From: Sphingomonas radiodurans
GTDB taxonomy: Bacteria; Pseudomonadota; Alphaproteobacteria; Sphingomonadales; Sphingomonadaceae
Length of the DNA stretch: 64,000 nucleotides
Direction of reading: 5' to 3'
Assembly: GCF_020866845.1 (NCBI RefSeq)
Contig: NZ_CP086594.1
Span: 558,001 to 622,000, forward strand
Positions 33,501 to 43,170 of this stretch are shown here, piece after piece (the stretch's first letter is position 1; every line of letters starts with the position of its first letter). The notes beneath the pieces were generated by a model. That model was not told the DNA's origin and searched no databases. It worked only from the letters and a program-made list of their open reading frames with translations. The position numbers were made by a program, and so were the translations under genes.

Positions 33501-34755
33501 GGATCGGAACGAGAATACGCTCGGAATCGACCCGCGCGAGTCCTTCGGCATAGACGTTCTCGAGCGTCGTCTCGGCGAAGCCCATCGAGGTTGCGCGCAG
33601 CTTGTAATCGACCGTCGGCGTGGCGAAGGCGCCGTTAAGAACAACCCGCGCAAGCACGTCGCGGCCGCGCAGGTTGGGGGCAATCGCGCCGGGCGTCAGC
33701 AGCTTCGCGTCGACCGCGAAATTGCCGAACGTGCTGTTGGCAAGATCGATGATGCCGCCGGCGTCAACCGCAAGTGCGGAGGACGAGAGCTTGATGCGGG
33801 TGTCAGCACGGCGCTCGGCGAGCGTGGTGTCGATCACCACGTTCATCTGTGGTGCGGTAAGACGCTCGACGGGGCCTTCGAGGTACAGGCCGGGGCGCGT
33901 GGCGCCGCGAATCTCGAAGCGGCCGTTACGCGCGGTGATGCCGAGATCGGCGAGCTGGCCGCCGCCGAGCGTTGCGACTGCCTTGCCCTGCCACGAAGCC
34001 CAGCTGCCCTGCCCGCCCACCGTGGCGGTGAGCGGCGCCGTCGTGCCGGCGAGGCCCGACACGAGGCCACCAGCCGGCGCGAACAGGCGTGCGCTCAGAT
34101 CGAGCTTGTTGTCATCGGGCACCGCATCGAGCTTCAGCTTGAGCGTATCGCCACCAGCGACGCCAGGACCGCGCAATGCGGCGGCGTCCACCGTCAGCTG
34201 CGCGCGGCGATCGGCGATGTGCGCTGCGCCATTAAGCCGTGCGACGTGGCGCTGGCCGGCGACGGGCGCCTCCATTACGAAGCGCGCCACGCGCAGGCGA
34301 TCGATGTCGATGTCGAGATCGGGCAGCAGTGGCGCGTTGGGGTCGGTCGGCTGCGGGATGAATTCGGGGTTGCGCGTCATGGTGACGAGCTGGCTTTCCA
34401 GGCTCTTCACATCGACGTGGTTGTTGATGAAGGCAAACGGCCGCCAGTCGACGTCGAGCCGGGGCGACGAGACGAACACGCCCTTGGGATCGCTGACGCG
34501 CACGTCGCTGAGCACCATCCGGCCGTACAGCGACCCGTCGATCCGCCCGACCTTGATGTTGAGCCCGCCAGCGGTCTTATAACCGCCGAGCTGGTCGGCG
34601 ACGAAGCGGCGGCCCGGATCGGTGTTGATGCCAAAGACGATGATCAGCAGCAGCAACACGATCGCGGCGACCGCGATGCCGATCCACTTGAGGATGCGCT
34701 GCCACAACGGGCGATGTGCAGCGATCGGATCGGTCTGCGCTACAGAATCGACCAT
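30541..34755 (-). CDS. tamB: TamB, inner-membrane-anchored translocation/assembly protein
   Basis: 1404 residues. One N-terminal membrane helix (about 22-43), then a very long repeat-rich beta domain with many LNG/VxGTA-like turns, expected to form a hydrophobic groove across the periplasm. The C-terminal DUF490 region is visible (DIRATTENDGVTFVINITGSG, then PQDEVLSRLLFG and IEIVTDARGFTATQ). TamB acts with TamA in outer-membrane protein assembly and phospholipid transport. Its ATG shares one base with the tamA stop (TGATG), so it is translated with tamA. Confidence 0.95.
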   Translation of the reverse strand: MVDSVAQTDPIAAHRPLWQRILKWIGIAVAAIVLLLLIIVFGINTDPGRRFVADQLGGYKTAGGLNIKVGRIDGSLYGRMVLSDVRVSDPKGVFVSSPRLDVDWRPFAFINNHVDVKSLESQLVTMTRNPEFIPQPTDPNAPLLPDLDIDIDRLRVARFVMEAPVAGQRHVARLNGAAHIADRRAQLTVDAAALRGPGVAGGDTLKLKLDAVPDDNKLDLSARLFAPAGGLVSGLAGTTAPLTATVGGQGSWASWQGKAVATLGGGQLADLGITARNGRFEIRGATRPGLYLEGPVERLTAPQMNVVIDTTLAERRADTRIKLSSSALAVDAGGIIDLANSTFGNFAVDAKLLTPGAIAPNLRGRDVLARVVLNGAFATPTVDYKLRATSMGFAETTLENVYAEGLARVDSERILVPIRARAKRITGLNPALGGLTTNVRIEGDIAIDMPTILSDNLRIRSDTIDATAIIAANMETGRYTGALKGRVNNFRVESVGIINLDTDANLVTKSNGGFGIVGRVGIQTRQIFNEGARTFLGGNATMFTNFGYDTDGIVTFRDLKMNAPLFRVTRGQGRYDLNTGAVAVDADAYSNQYGPLFARVTGSAAAPIVNLRAPRPGVGIGLADLNARIVGRGGAYGVTATGGTTYGPFNADVLVRPGAQLAVDINRVVFAGVNFAGRVVQTVAGPFAGRVGFSGSGLNGAVQLAAQGKYQRADVDARAYAAQIPGQVDFVIGRAIVKASVVLYESPQVIADAQVADLRYGPTVIQTGRAKINYTGGRGNAQALFTGSNGVPFRLALNAKLAPNDYLVALQGQANAINFRTGNPARITAASGTYRLAPTQIIFDQGRARIAGSYGSGMTAQLRLDALDLSVANALIPNLGIAGKATGSLDFVQANPNAFPQADARMTITGFTRSSLSAISQPVDVVFSGRLVSSGAEARALIKRGPTTVGRMQAFLRPVSGGGSWASQLMAAPLSGGIRYNGPSGVLFSLAALPEQQLSGPIAIAADFGGRVSDPRLNGVIRADALTYDNETYGTRLSQMAIRARFTNDRLQLDSMTAKAGDGSVQAQGYVSLAADQGYPLQIDAQLTNAQLAKSDAIGATASGTVAITNGRNGGLIKADITIPEARYEIIRQGAAEVPELTGVRRKSDIRPARITDRPAAATASAGLFRLDMRVRAENKLFVSGMGLESEWEADMRVGGTSAAPTIAGGLDLVRGTYSFAGKRFEVERGRVRFRGGALTDPDIDIRATTENDGVTFVINITGSGQRPQIAFTSTPALPQDEVLSRLLFGTNPENLSATEAIQLAAALNSLRGSGGGLNPLGKLRSATGFDRLRILGADEATGRGSALAAGKYLTDDIYIEIVTDARGFTATQLTIALTKSLSVLTQAGSFGGSNAQLRYSKDY

Positions 34756-36974
34756 CAGAATGCCTGCCCGATAGACACGTATAGCGCGACCTTGCCGTCG
34801 CCGGGCCGCGGGTTCAGCGGGGTGGCTAGATCGACCCGCATCGGCCCGAAGTTGGTGTAGAACCGCCCGCCGATGCCGGCGCCCATCCGCAGATCAGACG
34901 CGGTCGGGAAGGTGCTGTCATACGCATTGCCGGCGTCGATGAAGGGCACGATGCCGAAATTGCCGAAGCGATAGCGCGCCTCGATCGCGAATTCGTTGAT
35001 ACTGCGCCCACCGACCGGGCGAAGATTGCCGATGTCGATGTTACCCTCGTCGTCAGGCACCAGCGACGAGACCGGCTCGAACGGTCCGAGGCGCTGGAAA
35101 CCGTAACCGCGCACCGAACCGCCGCCGCCGCCATAGTAACGTCGCGAAGGCGACAGATCGTCGCGATCGATGCCGAAGATCGATCCGGCGCGCGCGCGGC
35201 CGGCGATAACCAAGCTGTCGTTGATCGGGTAGTAAACCGTACCCTCGACCATGGTGCGGGCGTACGGGCGAACCGAACCCTGCACTGACGTTTCGGGGCT
35301 AAGGTTCAGCTTCAGGCGATAACCACGCGTGGGATTGAGCAAGTCGTCTGACGTGTCCCACACGGCCTGTGCGGGGATCGCGGCGATGCCGTAGGTGCGA
35401 CGGACCCGCTCGTTGCGGCCGAAATCGAACACGCTTTCGTTGGTGCCGGTCAGCTCGGCGCCGAACGCATAGGTGAAGCGCTTCTGCCAGATCGGCGTCG
35501 AATCATAAGCCCACCGCACGAACGCCGTGCCGGTGAAGGCATCGAAGGCGTCGTAGCTCGAGTGATTCGCGGCAAGACCAGCAGAGAAGGAGCGATCGCG
35601 CCTGCCCGCGTTCTGGCGGCGGAAGGTGGCCGATGCACCCTGCTGCTGCGTGCCGCCGATCGCGGTGAGGATCAGTCCACCTTCGGGCGGGAAGAGATTG
35701 CGGTGAGTCCAACTCGCCTCGACCTTGGCGCCTTCGCCCGTGCCGTAGCCGGCGCTGCCGGCAAGGCTACGCTGCGGGCCGGCGGTCTGACTGACCATGA
35801 GGTCGATCTGTTCGGTGCCGTCGGGGCCAGGCTGACCGGTGCGGACCGGCTCGACGCCGAGGCCATTGAACAATCCCGTCGCGACCAGCGCCTGGCGCAG
35901 ATCATCGGCCTTGCGATTGTCGTACAGTTCGCCCGGCTTGAAGCGCGGGAAGACGTTAAGATGGTCTAGATCAAATACCGCATCGCCCTGCGTCCGAAGT
36001 GCGCCAAACGACGAGCGCGGGCCGGTATCGACGGGGAGCGTATAGTCTCCGGTAACGGTCTCATCGTCGAGCAGGATGTCGCGCTCGCCGACCTTGATGA
36101 AGGGGTAGCCGCGCTGCGGCAGGATCAGGCTGACGTTCGCCTCAGCGCCCTGAATGCGCGCGGCCTCGATCGGGTCACCCGTGCGCAGTGGCAATTGCTC
36201 GCGGACGAGGTTGGGCGGCGTGGTCGGGGCGGCGGTCACGGTGATCGCGGCAAGCTTGTAGAGCCGACCCGGCGTAGCGGTGACGATCGCGCGCAGACGG
36301 ACGGGCTGGCCGGGAATCGTCTCCAGCGTCGAGACTGCGACACCGTCATAATAGCCAAGTGACTTCATCAGCCGAACGGCGAGCGCCTCGTCCTCTCGGG
36401 CGCGAGCGTTGACCTGGGTCGCATTGCCGGCCTTGCCGTCGCCATCTTCCAGTGCCGACAACGACTTGAACTCGTCGTCGAGGCCGATCGGCTCGAGCCC
36501 GCGGACAACCGTTTCATAACGGATCTCCGGTGCGTCCGCGTCGACCACGTCGGCGGCGGTGACTAGCGGCACGGTATCAGTGCTGCCGAGCGGCTGGAGT
36601 GGCTGGGCAAGCTCGGGCTCGGGTGTGGCAGGCGGCGGCATCGTGCCAGTGGGCACGATCGGGGCTGGCGCGACTAGCGGTTCGCTTCTGGTGGCCGGCA
36701 TCGGTTCGAGCGGCGCGTTCAGGTCGTCCGAGAGCGGCGGAAGAGCGGCGTTGAAGGTCGCGTCTGGGACAATCGGCTCGCCCGCCTGGGGGTCCACAGT
36801 AGTCGGTGCGCCCGGCTCGGGCTTGTTCGCGTCAGGCTTAGGCGCGTCAGGACCGGTGGCCGGCGCGGTTCCCGGCTTCGCCATCTGAGCTGTGGCGGCC
36901 GTCGCGGCAGCCGCTGTCGCGACTGCAAATAATGCAGCAACTAGCCAGCGGTGACCTTCGATATTCAACTGCAC
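34755..36974 (-). CDS. tamA: TamA, outer-membrane Omp85-family protein with a long N-terminal linker
   Basis: 739 residues from GTG at 36974, chosen because AAGGGG lies seven bases upstream and a signal peptide follows directly (LVAALFAVATAAAATAATAQ). About 100 Pro/Ala-rich residues come next, then POTRA domains (about 175-400) and an Omp85 barrel with GSVRGYGFQRLGP (the RGY/F lid motif) and a terminal YVSIGQAF with C-terminal aromatic. E. coli TamA is about 577 residues; the extra length is mainly the linker. Partner TamB is encoded immediately downstream. Confidence 0.94.
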   Translation of the reverse strand: MQLNIEGHRWLVAALFAVATAAAATAATAQMAKPGTAPATGPDAPKPDANKPEPGAPTTVDPQAGEPIVPDATFNAALPPLSDDLNAPLEPMPATRSEPLVAPAPIVPTGTMPPPATPEPELAQPLQPLGSTDTVPLVTAADVVDADAPEIRYETVVRGLEPIGLDDEFKSLSALEDGDGKAGNATQVNARAREDEALAVRLMKSLGYYDGVAVSTLETIPGQPVRLRAIVTATPGRLYKLAAITVTAAPTTPPNLVREQLPLRTGDPIEAARIQGAEANVSLILPQRGYPFIKVGERDILLDDETVTGDYTLPVDTGPRSSFGALRTQGDAVFDLDHLNVFPRFKPGELYDNRKADDLRQALVATGLFNGLGVEPVRTGQPGPDGTEQIDLMVSQTAGPQRSLAGSAGYGTGEGAKVEASWTHRNLFPPEGGLILTAIGGTQQQGASATFRRQNAGRRDRSFSAGLAANHSSYDAFDAFTGTAFVRWAYDSTPIWQKRFTYAFGAELTGTNESVFDFGRNERVRRTYGIAAIPAQAVWDTSDDLLNPTRGYRLKLNLSPETSVQGSVRPYARTMVEGTVYYPINDSLVIAGRARAGSIFGIDRDDLSPSRRYYGGGGGSVRGYGFQRLGPFEPVSSLVPDDEGNIDIGNLRPVGGRSINEFAIEARYRFGNFGIVPFIDAGNAYDSTFPTASDLRMGAGIGGRFYTNFGPMRVDLATPLNPRPGDGKVALYVSIGQAF

Positions 36975-37124
36975 GCATAGCCCCTTCTCACCCGGCTGCG
37001 CTTGCCTTACCGACACGCCCCCGCCACCTGCAACTCCCCGATCCGAAAAGAGTTTCCCGCGTTGCAACAATCGCACAGCAGCGTAGACTGAAACGTCTCG
37101 ACGAATGTGGGTAGGCCCTGTTAA

Positions 37125-37145
37125 CGAATGGCCTTACGGCATTCG
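37125..37145. promoter_or_regulatory. Small inverted repeat in the tamA / RND divergent region
   Basis: CGAATGGCC and GGCATTCG face each other around TTAC, with one bulged base. It lies in the 277-base gap between the divergent tamA and efflux operons, about 107 bases before the adaptor ATG, where a TetR-type operator would be expected. No regulator gene is adjacent. The rest of this gap holds no ORF I can support. Confidence 0.25.
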
Positions 37146-37251
37146 CTTGTGCAGCATACAGCAGAGAACGGGATACAATGGATCGTCCGTTTGTTCGTGC
37201 GCCAAAGGCGACATGTCCCGCGAAACAATTGACGGGCGGCGAGCGGGATTG

Positions 37252-38451
37252 ATGCATTTGATCGACGGACGAAAGTTGGCCGTGCTCGGCGCGGTTGCGC
37301 TAGCCGCATGTGGCGGCGGATCGGACAAGCCGCAGGGCAAGGGTCGAGGCGGCCCGGTGCAGGTCGGCTATGTCGTCGTGCAGCCTACGCGCGTGCCGAT
37401 CGTGACCGAGCTCGCCGGGCGGACCTTCGCGTTCCAGAGTTCCGAAGTGCGCCCGCAGGTGAGCGGCGTGATCCAGCGGCGCTTCTTCCGGGAGGGTACG
37501 GTCGTGCGCCAGGGCGAGCCGCTCTACCAGATCGATCCCAGCCTTTATCGCGCCGCCGCGAACGAGGCGTCGGCGAACGTCGCCAGCGCGCGTGCAACGG
37601 CGGAGGCCGCACGCGTTCGCGCGGATCGCTTCCGACCGCTCGCTGAGATCGAGGCGGTCAGCAAGCAGGATTATACCGACGCGATTGCAACGCAGCGCCA
37701 GGCCGAAGCCACGATCGCGCAGAACCGCGCACAGCTCGAAACGGCTCGGATCAACTTGCGGTTCACTACCGTACCAGCGCCGATCACCGGGCGGATCGGG
37801 CGATCCTTGTTCACCGTCGGGGCGCTCGTCACGACGAGCCAGGCCGATCCGCTGACGACGATCCAGCAGCTCGATCCTATCTATGTCGATATTCAGCAAG
37901 CGGCGGCTTCGATCCTGTCGCTGCGCCGCGGATTGGCCAGTGGCGGCGTGTTGCCAGCGAGTGCGACAGTGCGCCTCAAACTGGAGGACGGCAGCGATTA
38001 TGGGGCGACCGGCACTGTAGAGTTTTCCGAGGTGGTGGTCGACCAGCAGACCGGCACCGTCACGCTGCGTGCGCGCTTCCCCAATCCGCAGGGGCTGTTG
38101 CTGCCCGGCATGTTCGTGCGCGCCGTGTTCGCGCAGGCTGTGAATGCGGCGGCGTTCCTGGTTCCGCAGGCCGCCGTGTCGCGCGATCCGCAAGGTAATG
38201 CGACGGTGTGGATCGCCGGCCCCAACAACAAGGCAGTGCAGCGCACGATCAAAGCCGAGCGGGCGGAGGGCGCGAATTGGGTCGTCACTGAAGGGCTGCG
38301 CGCGGGCGACAAGGTGATTACGCAAGGCGTCAGCAATATGCGTGCCGGAGCCGACATCCGCCCGGTACCCGCGAATACCCCGCAGCGCCCGACGCCGCCC
38401 TCGCCCGAGCAGCTAAAACAGCAGCAGCAAGCCAAGGGCAAGGGCGCCTAA
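37252..38451 (+). CDS. RND efflux periplasmic adaptor lipoprotein
   Basis: 399 residues from MHLIDGRKLAVLG; the lipobox ALAACGGG gives a lipid-anchored Cys at residue 20. Membrane-fusion layout follows: beta-barrel and lipoyl half (VRPQVSGVIQRRFFREGTVVRQGEPLYQID), helical hairpin rich in Ala and Arg (about 105-165), second lipoyl half (VPAPITGRIGRSLFTVGALV), barrel (LFPNPQ-like ARFPNPQGLLLPGMFVR) and membrane-proximal domain. Belongs with AcrA/MexA. It links the pump and the outer-membrane channel encoded next; the stop touches the next GTG directly. Confidence 0.93.
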   Translation: MHLIDGRKLAVLGAVALAACGGGSDKPQGKGRGGPVQVGYVVVQPTRVPIVTELAGRTFAFQSSEVRPQVSGVIQRRFFREGTVVRQGEPLYQIDPSLYRAAANEASANVASARATAEAARVRADRFRPLAEIEAVSKQDYTDAIATQRQAEATIAQNRAQLETARINLRFTTVPAPITGRIGRSLFTVGALVTTSQADPLTTIQQLDPIYVDIQQAAASILSLRRGLASGGVLPASATVRLKLEDGSDYGATGTVEFSEVVVDQQTGTVTLRARFPNPQGLLLPGMFVRAVFAQAVNAAAFLVPQAAVSRDPQGNATVWIAGPNNKAVQRTIKAERAEGANWVVTEGLRAGDKVITQGVSNMRAGADIRPVPANTPQRPTPPSPEQLKQQQQAKGKGA

Positions 38452-41400
38452 GTGTCGCGGATTTTTATCGACCGGCCGATCTTCGCCTGGGTACTTGCGA
38501 TCATCGTGATGATGGCCGGGGTCGGCGCGATCCTGGCCCTGCCAATCGCGCAATATCCCGACGTGGCGCCACCGCAGGTGTCGATCCGCGCGACCTATCC
38601 TGGCGCCAACGCCGAAACGATCGAGAATTCGGTCACGCAGATCCTCGAACAGCAGCTGACCGGCATCGACGGACTGCTGTATTTCGCCTCCTCCTCCACC
38701 TCACGCGGCTCGGTTTCGATTACTGCGACTTTTGCCAAGGGTACCGATCCGGACATTGCGCAGGTTCAGGTACAGAATCAGATCCAGGCAGCACTCACTC
38801 GCTTGCCGGCGCAGGTTCAGCAGCAGGGCGTCGTGGTTCGCAAATCGAATCCGGACTTCCTGCTGATCGCCGGCGTCTATGACGCGTCGGACAAGATGAC
38901 GAACCGCGACGTATCGGACCTGATGGTTTCGACGTTGCAGGATTCGCTCGGCCGCGTCGAAGGGGTTGGCGACACCAACGTCTTCGGATCGCAATATGCG
39001 ATGCGCATCTGGCTAGACCCTGCGAAGCTCGCGAGCTTTCAGCTGATGCCCGGCGACGTGGTCTCCGCCATTCAGACGCAGAATACCGAGGTCGCGGCGG
39101 GCGAGATCGGTGGGCAGCCGATGCCGAGCGAGCAAATGCTGAACGCGACCGTCACCGCGCAGGCGCGGCTTCAGACGCCGCAGCAGTTCCGCGACATCAT
39201 TTTGAAAACGGCGGCATCGGGCGCCACCGTGCGCGTCGGCGATGTGGCCCGCGTCGAGCTTGGCTCGGAGAATTACAACGCGAGCAGCCGGATCAACGGC
39301 CACCCCGGCGCAGGCATCGCGGTACTGCTCGCGCCGGGCGCGGACGCGCTCAAGACGGCCGAGTTGGTGAAAGCGGAAATCGCGCGCATCGCGAAAACCT
39401 ACCCTTCGAACATGCGCGTCGCGTACTCGAACGACACCACCGCCTTCATCAAGCTGTCGATCGAAGAAGTGGTGAAGACGCTGATCGAAGCGATCATTCT
39501 GGTCGTCATCGTCATGTTCGTCTTCCTGCAAAGCTGGCGCGCGACGCTGATCCCGACCATCGCGGTGCCGGTGGTGCTGCTCGGCACGTTTGCCATATTC
39601 TATTTCGCCGGATTCTCGATCAACACGCTGACCCTGTTCGGGCTGGTGCTCGCGATCGGGCTGCTCGTCGACGACGCGATTGTGGTGGTCGAGAATGTCG
39701 AGCGGCTGATGGAGGAAAATCCGGATATGTCGCCGCGCGAGGCGACGATCCAGTCGATGGATGAGATCACCGTGGCACTGGTCGCCATAGCGCTGGTGCT
39801 CTCGGCGGTATTCCTGCCAATGGCATTCTTCGGCGGATCGACCGGCGTGATTTACCGCCAGTTTTCGATCACGATCATTTCGGCGATGATGCTGTCGGTC
39901 GCGGTGGCGGTGATCCTGTCGCCGGCGCTGACTGCGCATCTGCTGAAGCAGCATAGCGCCGAGGAACGGGAGAAGCGCGCTGCAGGCGGGGGACGTTTTG
40001 CCTGGCTAAAAGTTCGGGCGACTCGCGCGGGCGACTGGTTCAACCGCAATTTCGAGCGCGGCACCGAACGCTATGTCACCGCCGTACGGCGTGTCGTCGA
40101 TCGCAAGTGGCTTTTCCTGCTGGTGTACCTCGGGATCGTCGGGTTGCTTTCGGTGCTGTTCCTGCGGCTGCCGACCGGCTTCCTGCCCACCGAGGATCAG
40201 GGCGCAGCGCTCGTACAGTATCGCTTGCCCGCCGGCGCCACGATTGGCCGAACGGCGGAGGTGCAGCTTCAGCTCGAGCAGTATTTCCAGCGCTACGAGA
40301 AAAACAATATCGGAACGATGCTCACCGTGTCGGGCGGCGGCGGTGGCGGCGCCAGTGGTCAGAATACTGGCCAGGGGTTCATCCAGCTCCGAGACTGGGC
40401 CGAACGCGAGGGCAAGGAGAATGCCGCCGACGCGATCGTCGCGCGCGCTGCGGGCGCCTTTCGCGCCTTACGAGATGCGCAGGTCTTTGCGCTGATCCCG
40501 CCGGCGATCCGCGGTCTTGGCCAGTCCGAAGGCTTCACGATGGAGCTGCAGAATACTGGAGGGCTAAGCCAGCAGCAGTTCGCCGCGGCGCGCGACAAGT
40601 TGTTGGCACTGGCGAACGGCGATTCCCAGCTGACTGGGGTTCGCTTGTCGGAACTCCCCGACATTGGTACGCTCCAGGTGAAGACTGATGCGCAGCGGAT
40701 CGCTGCGCTCGGCGTGTCGCAGACCGATGTGAACACGACGCTGTCGACAGCCTGGGGCGGCCGCTACGTCAACGATTTCATCGACCGCGGGCGCGTGAAG
40801 CGAGTCTTCGTGCAAGGCGACGCGGAGTATCGCGACAGCCCCGACACGCTCTATCAATGGTTCGTGCGCGGATCGAACGGGCAGATGGCGCCGTTTTCGA
40901 GCTTCGCGACGACGGCATGGTCGCAAGCACCGACGACGGTGTCGCGGTTCAACGGAATCGCCTCGTTCGAATTCCAGGGGCAGAGCGTCGGCGGCAGCTC
41001 GGGCGATGCGATGGCGCGGATCGAGGAGCTGGCGAGCCAGATCCCCGGCACCAGCATCGCCTGGGCGGGCATTTCGTATCAGGAGCGGCTGTCATCCGGC
41101 CAGGCGCCCTTGCTGTATGGCCTGTCGATCATCGTCGTCTTTCTGTGTCTTGCCGCTTTGTATGAGAGCTGGACTATCCCGCTCGCGGTGCTGCTGGTCA
41201 TTCCCACAGGATTGATCGGCGCGATCCTCTTCGTCACGCTGCGTGGGCTGACCAACGACGTCTACCTCCAGATCGGGCTGCTGACGACGATGGGGCTGGC
41301 GGCAAAGAATGCGATCCTGATGATCGAATTCGCCGAGCAGGAAGAGAAAAAGGGCGCACGCGTCATCGATGCCGCGCTGACCGCGGCGCGCATCCGGCTG

Positions 41401-41685
41401 CGGCCGATCCTGATGACGAGCCTCGCCTTCATCTTCGGCGTGCTGCCGTTGGCAATTTCCACCGGCGCCGGGGCGAACAGCCGCATCGCGATCGGAACCG
41501 CGGTGATCGGCGGGATGCTGACCGCGACGGTGCTGGCGGTGTTCTATATTCCCTTGTTCTTCGTGCTGGTGCGCCGCGGGTTCCGCGACGGCATGGCGAA
41601 GTTGCGCGGGCGTGAGCCTGGCTTCCACCCACCAGAGGTCAATCAAGGCCCACCGAACAATCCGCCACGGCTGGAGCAATCGTGA
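38452..41685 (+). CDS. RND multidrug efflux pump, HAE1 (AcrB/MexB) type
   Basis: 1077 residues, GTG start directly after the adaptor stop. It opens SRIFIDRPIFAWVLAI and has twelve membrane segments with two large periplasmic loops. The proton-relay motif GLLVDDAIVVVENVER (paired Asp) is present in TM4, with SMDEIT nearby and the later GLAAKNAILMIEFAE. PYDT-like porter segments and the glycine-rich loop (SGGGGGGASGQNTGQG) fit a hydrophobic/amphiphilic drug exporter driven by proton uptake. Substrate range is not readable. Confidence 0.95.
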   Translation: MSRIFIDRPIFAWVLAIIVMMAGVGAILALPIAQYPDVAPPQVSIRATYPGANAETIENSVTQILEQQLTGIDGLLYFASSSTSRGSVSITATFAKGTDPDIAQVQVQNQIQAALTRLPAQVQQQGVVVRKSNPDFLLIAGVYDASDKMTNRDVSDLMVSTLQDSLGRVEGVGDTNVFGSQYAMRIWLDPAKLASFQLMPGDVVSAIQTQNTEVAAGEIGGQPMPSEQMLNATVTAQARLQTPQQFRDIILKTAASGATVRVGDVARVELGSENYNASSRINGHPGAGIAVLLAPGADALKTAELVKAEIARIAKTYPSNMRVAYSNDTTAFIKLSIEEVVKTLIEAIILVVIVMFVFLQSWRATLIPTIAVPVVLLGTFAIFYFAGFSINTLTLFGLVLAIGLLVDDAIVVVENVERLMEENPDMSPREATIQSMDEITVALVAIALVLSAVFLPMAFFGGSTGVIYRQFSITIISAMMLSVAVAVILSPALTAHLLKQHSAEEREKRAAGGGRFAWLKVRATRAGDWFNRNFERGTERYVTAVRRVVDRKWLFLLVYLGIVGLLSVLFLRLPTGFLPTEDQGAALVQYRLPAGATIGRTAEVQLQLEQYFQRYEKNNIGTMLTVSGGGGGGASGQNTGQGFIQLRDWAEREGKENAADAIVARAAGAFRALRDAQVFALIPPAIRGLGQSEGFTMELQNTGGLSQQQFAAARDKLLALANGDSQLTGVRLSELPDIGTLQVKTDAQRIAALGVSQTDVNTTLSTAWGGRYVNDFIDRGRVKRVFVQGDAEYRDSPDTLYQWFVRGSNGQMAPFSSFATTAWSQAPTTVSRFNGIASFEFQGQSVGGSSGDAMARIEELASQIPGTSIAWAGISYQERLSSGQAPLLYGLSIIVVFLCLAALYESWTIPLAVLLVIPTGLIGAILFVTLRGLTNDVYLQIGLLTTMGLAAKNAILMIEFAEQEEKKGARVIDAALTAARIRLRPILMTSLAFIFGVLPLAISTGAGANSRIAIGTAVIGGMLTATVLAVFYIPLFFVLVRRGFRDGMAKLRGREPGFHPPEVNQGPPNNPPRLEQS

Positions 41686-43133
41686 TGCGCGCCGGAATCG
41701 CATTACTGCTGGGCAGCGCTTTGGCGGCGTGCAGCATGGCGCCCAAATATGTCGAACCAGCGCTGCCGGTACCGCAGTCTTGGCCAGTCGGCGATGCCTA
41801 TCTGCGGCAAAGCGAGGCGGCGCTGCCGAGCGTCACCTATCGCGACATTTTCCGCGATCCGCGCCTGCAGCAGATCATCGATCAGGCACTCGCCAACAAC
41901 CGCAACTTGCGCGCGTCGGTCGAGAACATTGCGGCAGCGCGGGCGCAATATCGCATCCAGCGCGCCGAGTTATTTCCTCAGATCGGCACCGGCGGGACCG
42001 TCACACGACGCGAGATCGGCGCAGGCGCGGCGGGCGGGGCGTTTTCGGTCGGAGGCACGACGTATCAGGCAAACGTCGGCGTCAGCGCGTTCGAGCTCGA
42101 TCTGTTCGGACGCGTCCGCTCGCTGAGCGATGCCGCGCTCAATCGCTACTTTTCACAGGAAGCGGCCGCACGTGCCGTTCGCCTGACGCTGACCGGCGAT
42201 GTTGCCGGCGCGTGGCTTACCTATGCCGCGGATCAGAGCCTGATGCGGCTCGCCGAGGATACGGCTGGGATCGCGCGCCGCTCGGTGACGCTGACGCGCG
42301 CGCGGGTTGAAGGCGGCGTCGCGCCGCGGACCGATCTGCGGCAGGCCGAGCAGATCCTCGCTACGGCTGAGGCGAATATCGCGAGCCAGCGCACCGCGAT
42401 CGCGCAGGATGCGAACGCGCTCCAGCTGCTCGTCGGCGCGCCGGTCGATCCCGCGCTGCTGCCTGCATCGATCGAGGAAGCGGCAGGCACGGTCGCGGAA
42501 TTGCCGGCCGGTCTCGACAGCCGGGTGCTATTGCGCCGACCAGACGTGGTGCAGGCGGAATATGAGTTGCGTGCTAGCAACGCCGAGATCGGCGCGGCGC
42601 GGGCGGCGCTGTTCCCGACGATCTCGCTCACCGGGCTGTTAAGCTTTGCCAGCACCGCCCTGTCCTCGCTGCTAACCAGCAATTCATTGACCGAAAGCGT
42701 TAGCGGCAGCGTCAATTACCCGATCTTCCGCGCCGGCGCCGGACGCGCGGGCGTCGAGCAGACGACAGCGTTGCAGCGGGCGCAACTCGCGACCTACGAG
42801 GGTACGATCCAGACGGCGTTCCGCGAAGTCGCCGATGCGCTGGCGCGACGCGGTACGATTACCGACGAGCTGGCCGCCAACGAGCGCTTCGCTGCGGCCG
42901 CAGCGGACACTTATCGGCTGACCGACGCACGATATCGCGGTGGGATCGACACGTTTCTGACGAGCCTTGATGCGCAGCGTTCGCTCTACACGGCGCAGCA
43001 ACAGGTAGTGCAGTCGCGGCTGGTGCGGGCGACCAATCTTGTGACGCTGTATCGCACGCTCGGCGGCGATTCGCGGTTGGAGACGGCCGGCGGGGCACCG
43101 GTCCTGACTACGCCGGAGGGCCCGCAGCAATAA
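41685..43133 (+). CDS. TolC-like outer-membrane efflux channel, NodT-type lipoprotein
   Basis: 482 residues from the ATG overlapping the pump stop (TGATG). Signal with lipobox ALAACSMAP anchors Cys at about residue 16. Two OEP repeats: the first ALANNRNLRASVENIAAARAQYRIQRAELFPQI, the second with LLRRPDVVQAEYELRASNAEIGAARAALFPTISLTG; both are the helical-barrel signatures of the NodT subgroup. It completes the tripartite pump as the exit duct. The phasin-like gene follows after a 37-base gap and may be a new transcript. Confidence 0.93.
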   Translation: MRAGIALLLGSALAACSMAPKYVEPALPVPQSWPVGDAYLRQSEAALPSVTYRDIFRDPRLQQIIDQALANNRNLRASVENIAAARAQYRIQRAELFPQIGTGGTVTRREIGAGAAGGAFSVGGTTYQANVGVSAFELDLFGRVRSLSDAALNRYFSQEAAARAVRLTLTGDVAGAWLTYAADQSLMRLAEDTAGIARRSVTLTRARVEGGVAPRTDLRQAEQILATAEANIASQRTAIAQDANALQLLVGAPVDPALLPASIEEAAGTVAELPAGLDSRVLLRRPDVVQAEYELRASNAEIGAARAALFPTISLTGLLSFASTALSSLLTSNSLTESVSGSVNYPIFRAGAGRAGVEQTTALQRAQLATYEGTIQTAFREVADALARRGTITDELAANERFAAAAADTYRLTDARYRGGIDTFLTSLDAQRSLYTAQQQVVQSRLVRATNLVTLYRTLGGDSRLETAGGAPVLTTPEGPQQ

Positions 43134-43170
43134 CTTGACGCTCGCGACAGGCCGTGAAAGGCTCCGCATT

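Noticed and set aside
39013..39954. Minus-strand ORF within the RND pump gene
   Set aside because: Extremely Arg, His and Gln rich shadow of the membrane-segment codons on the other strand.
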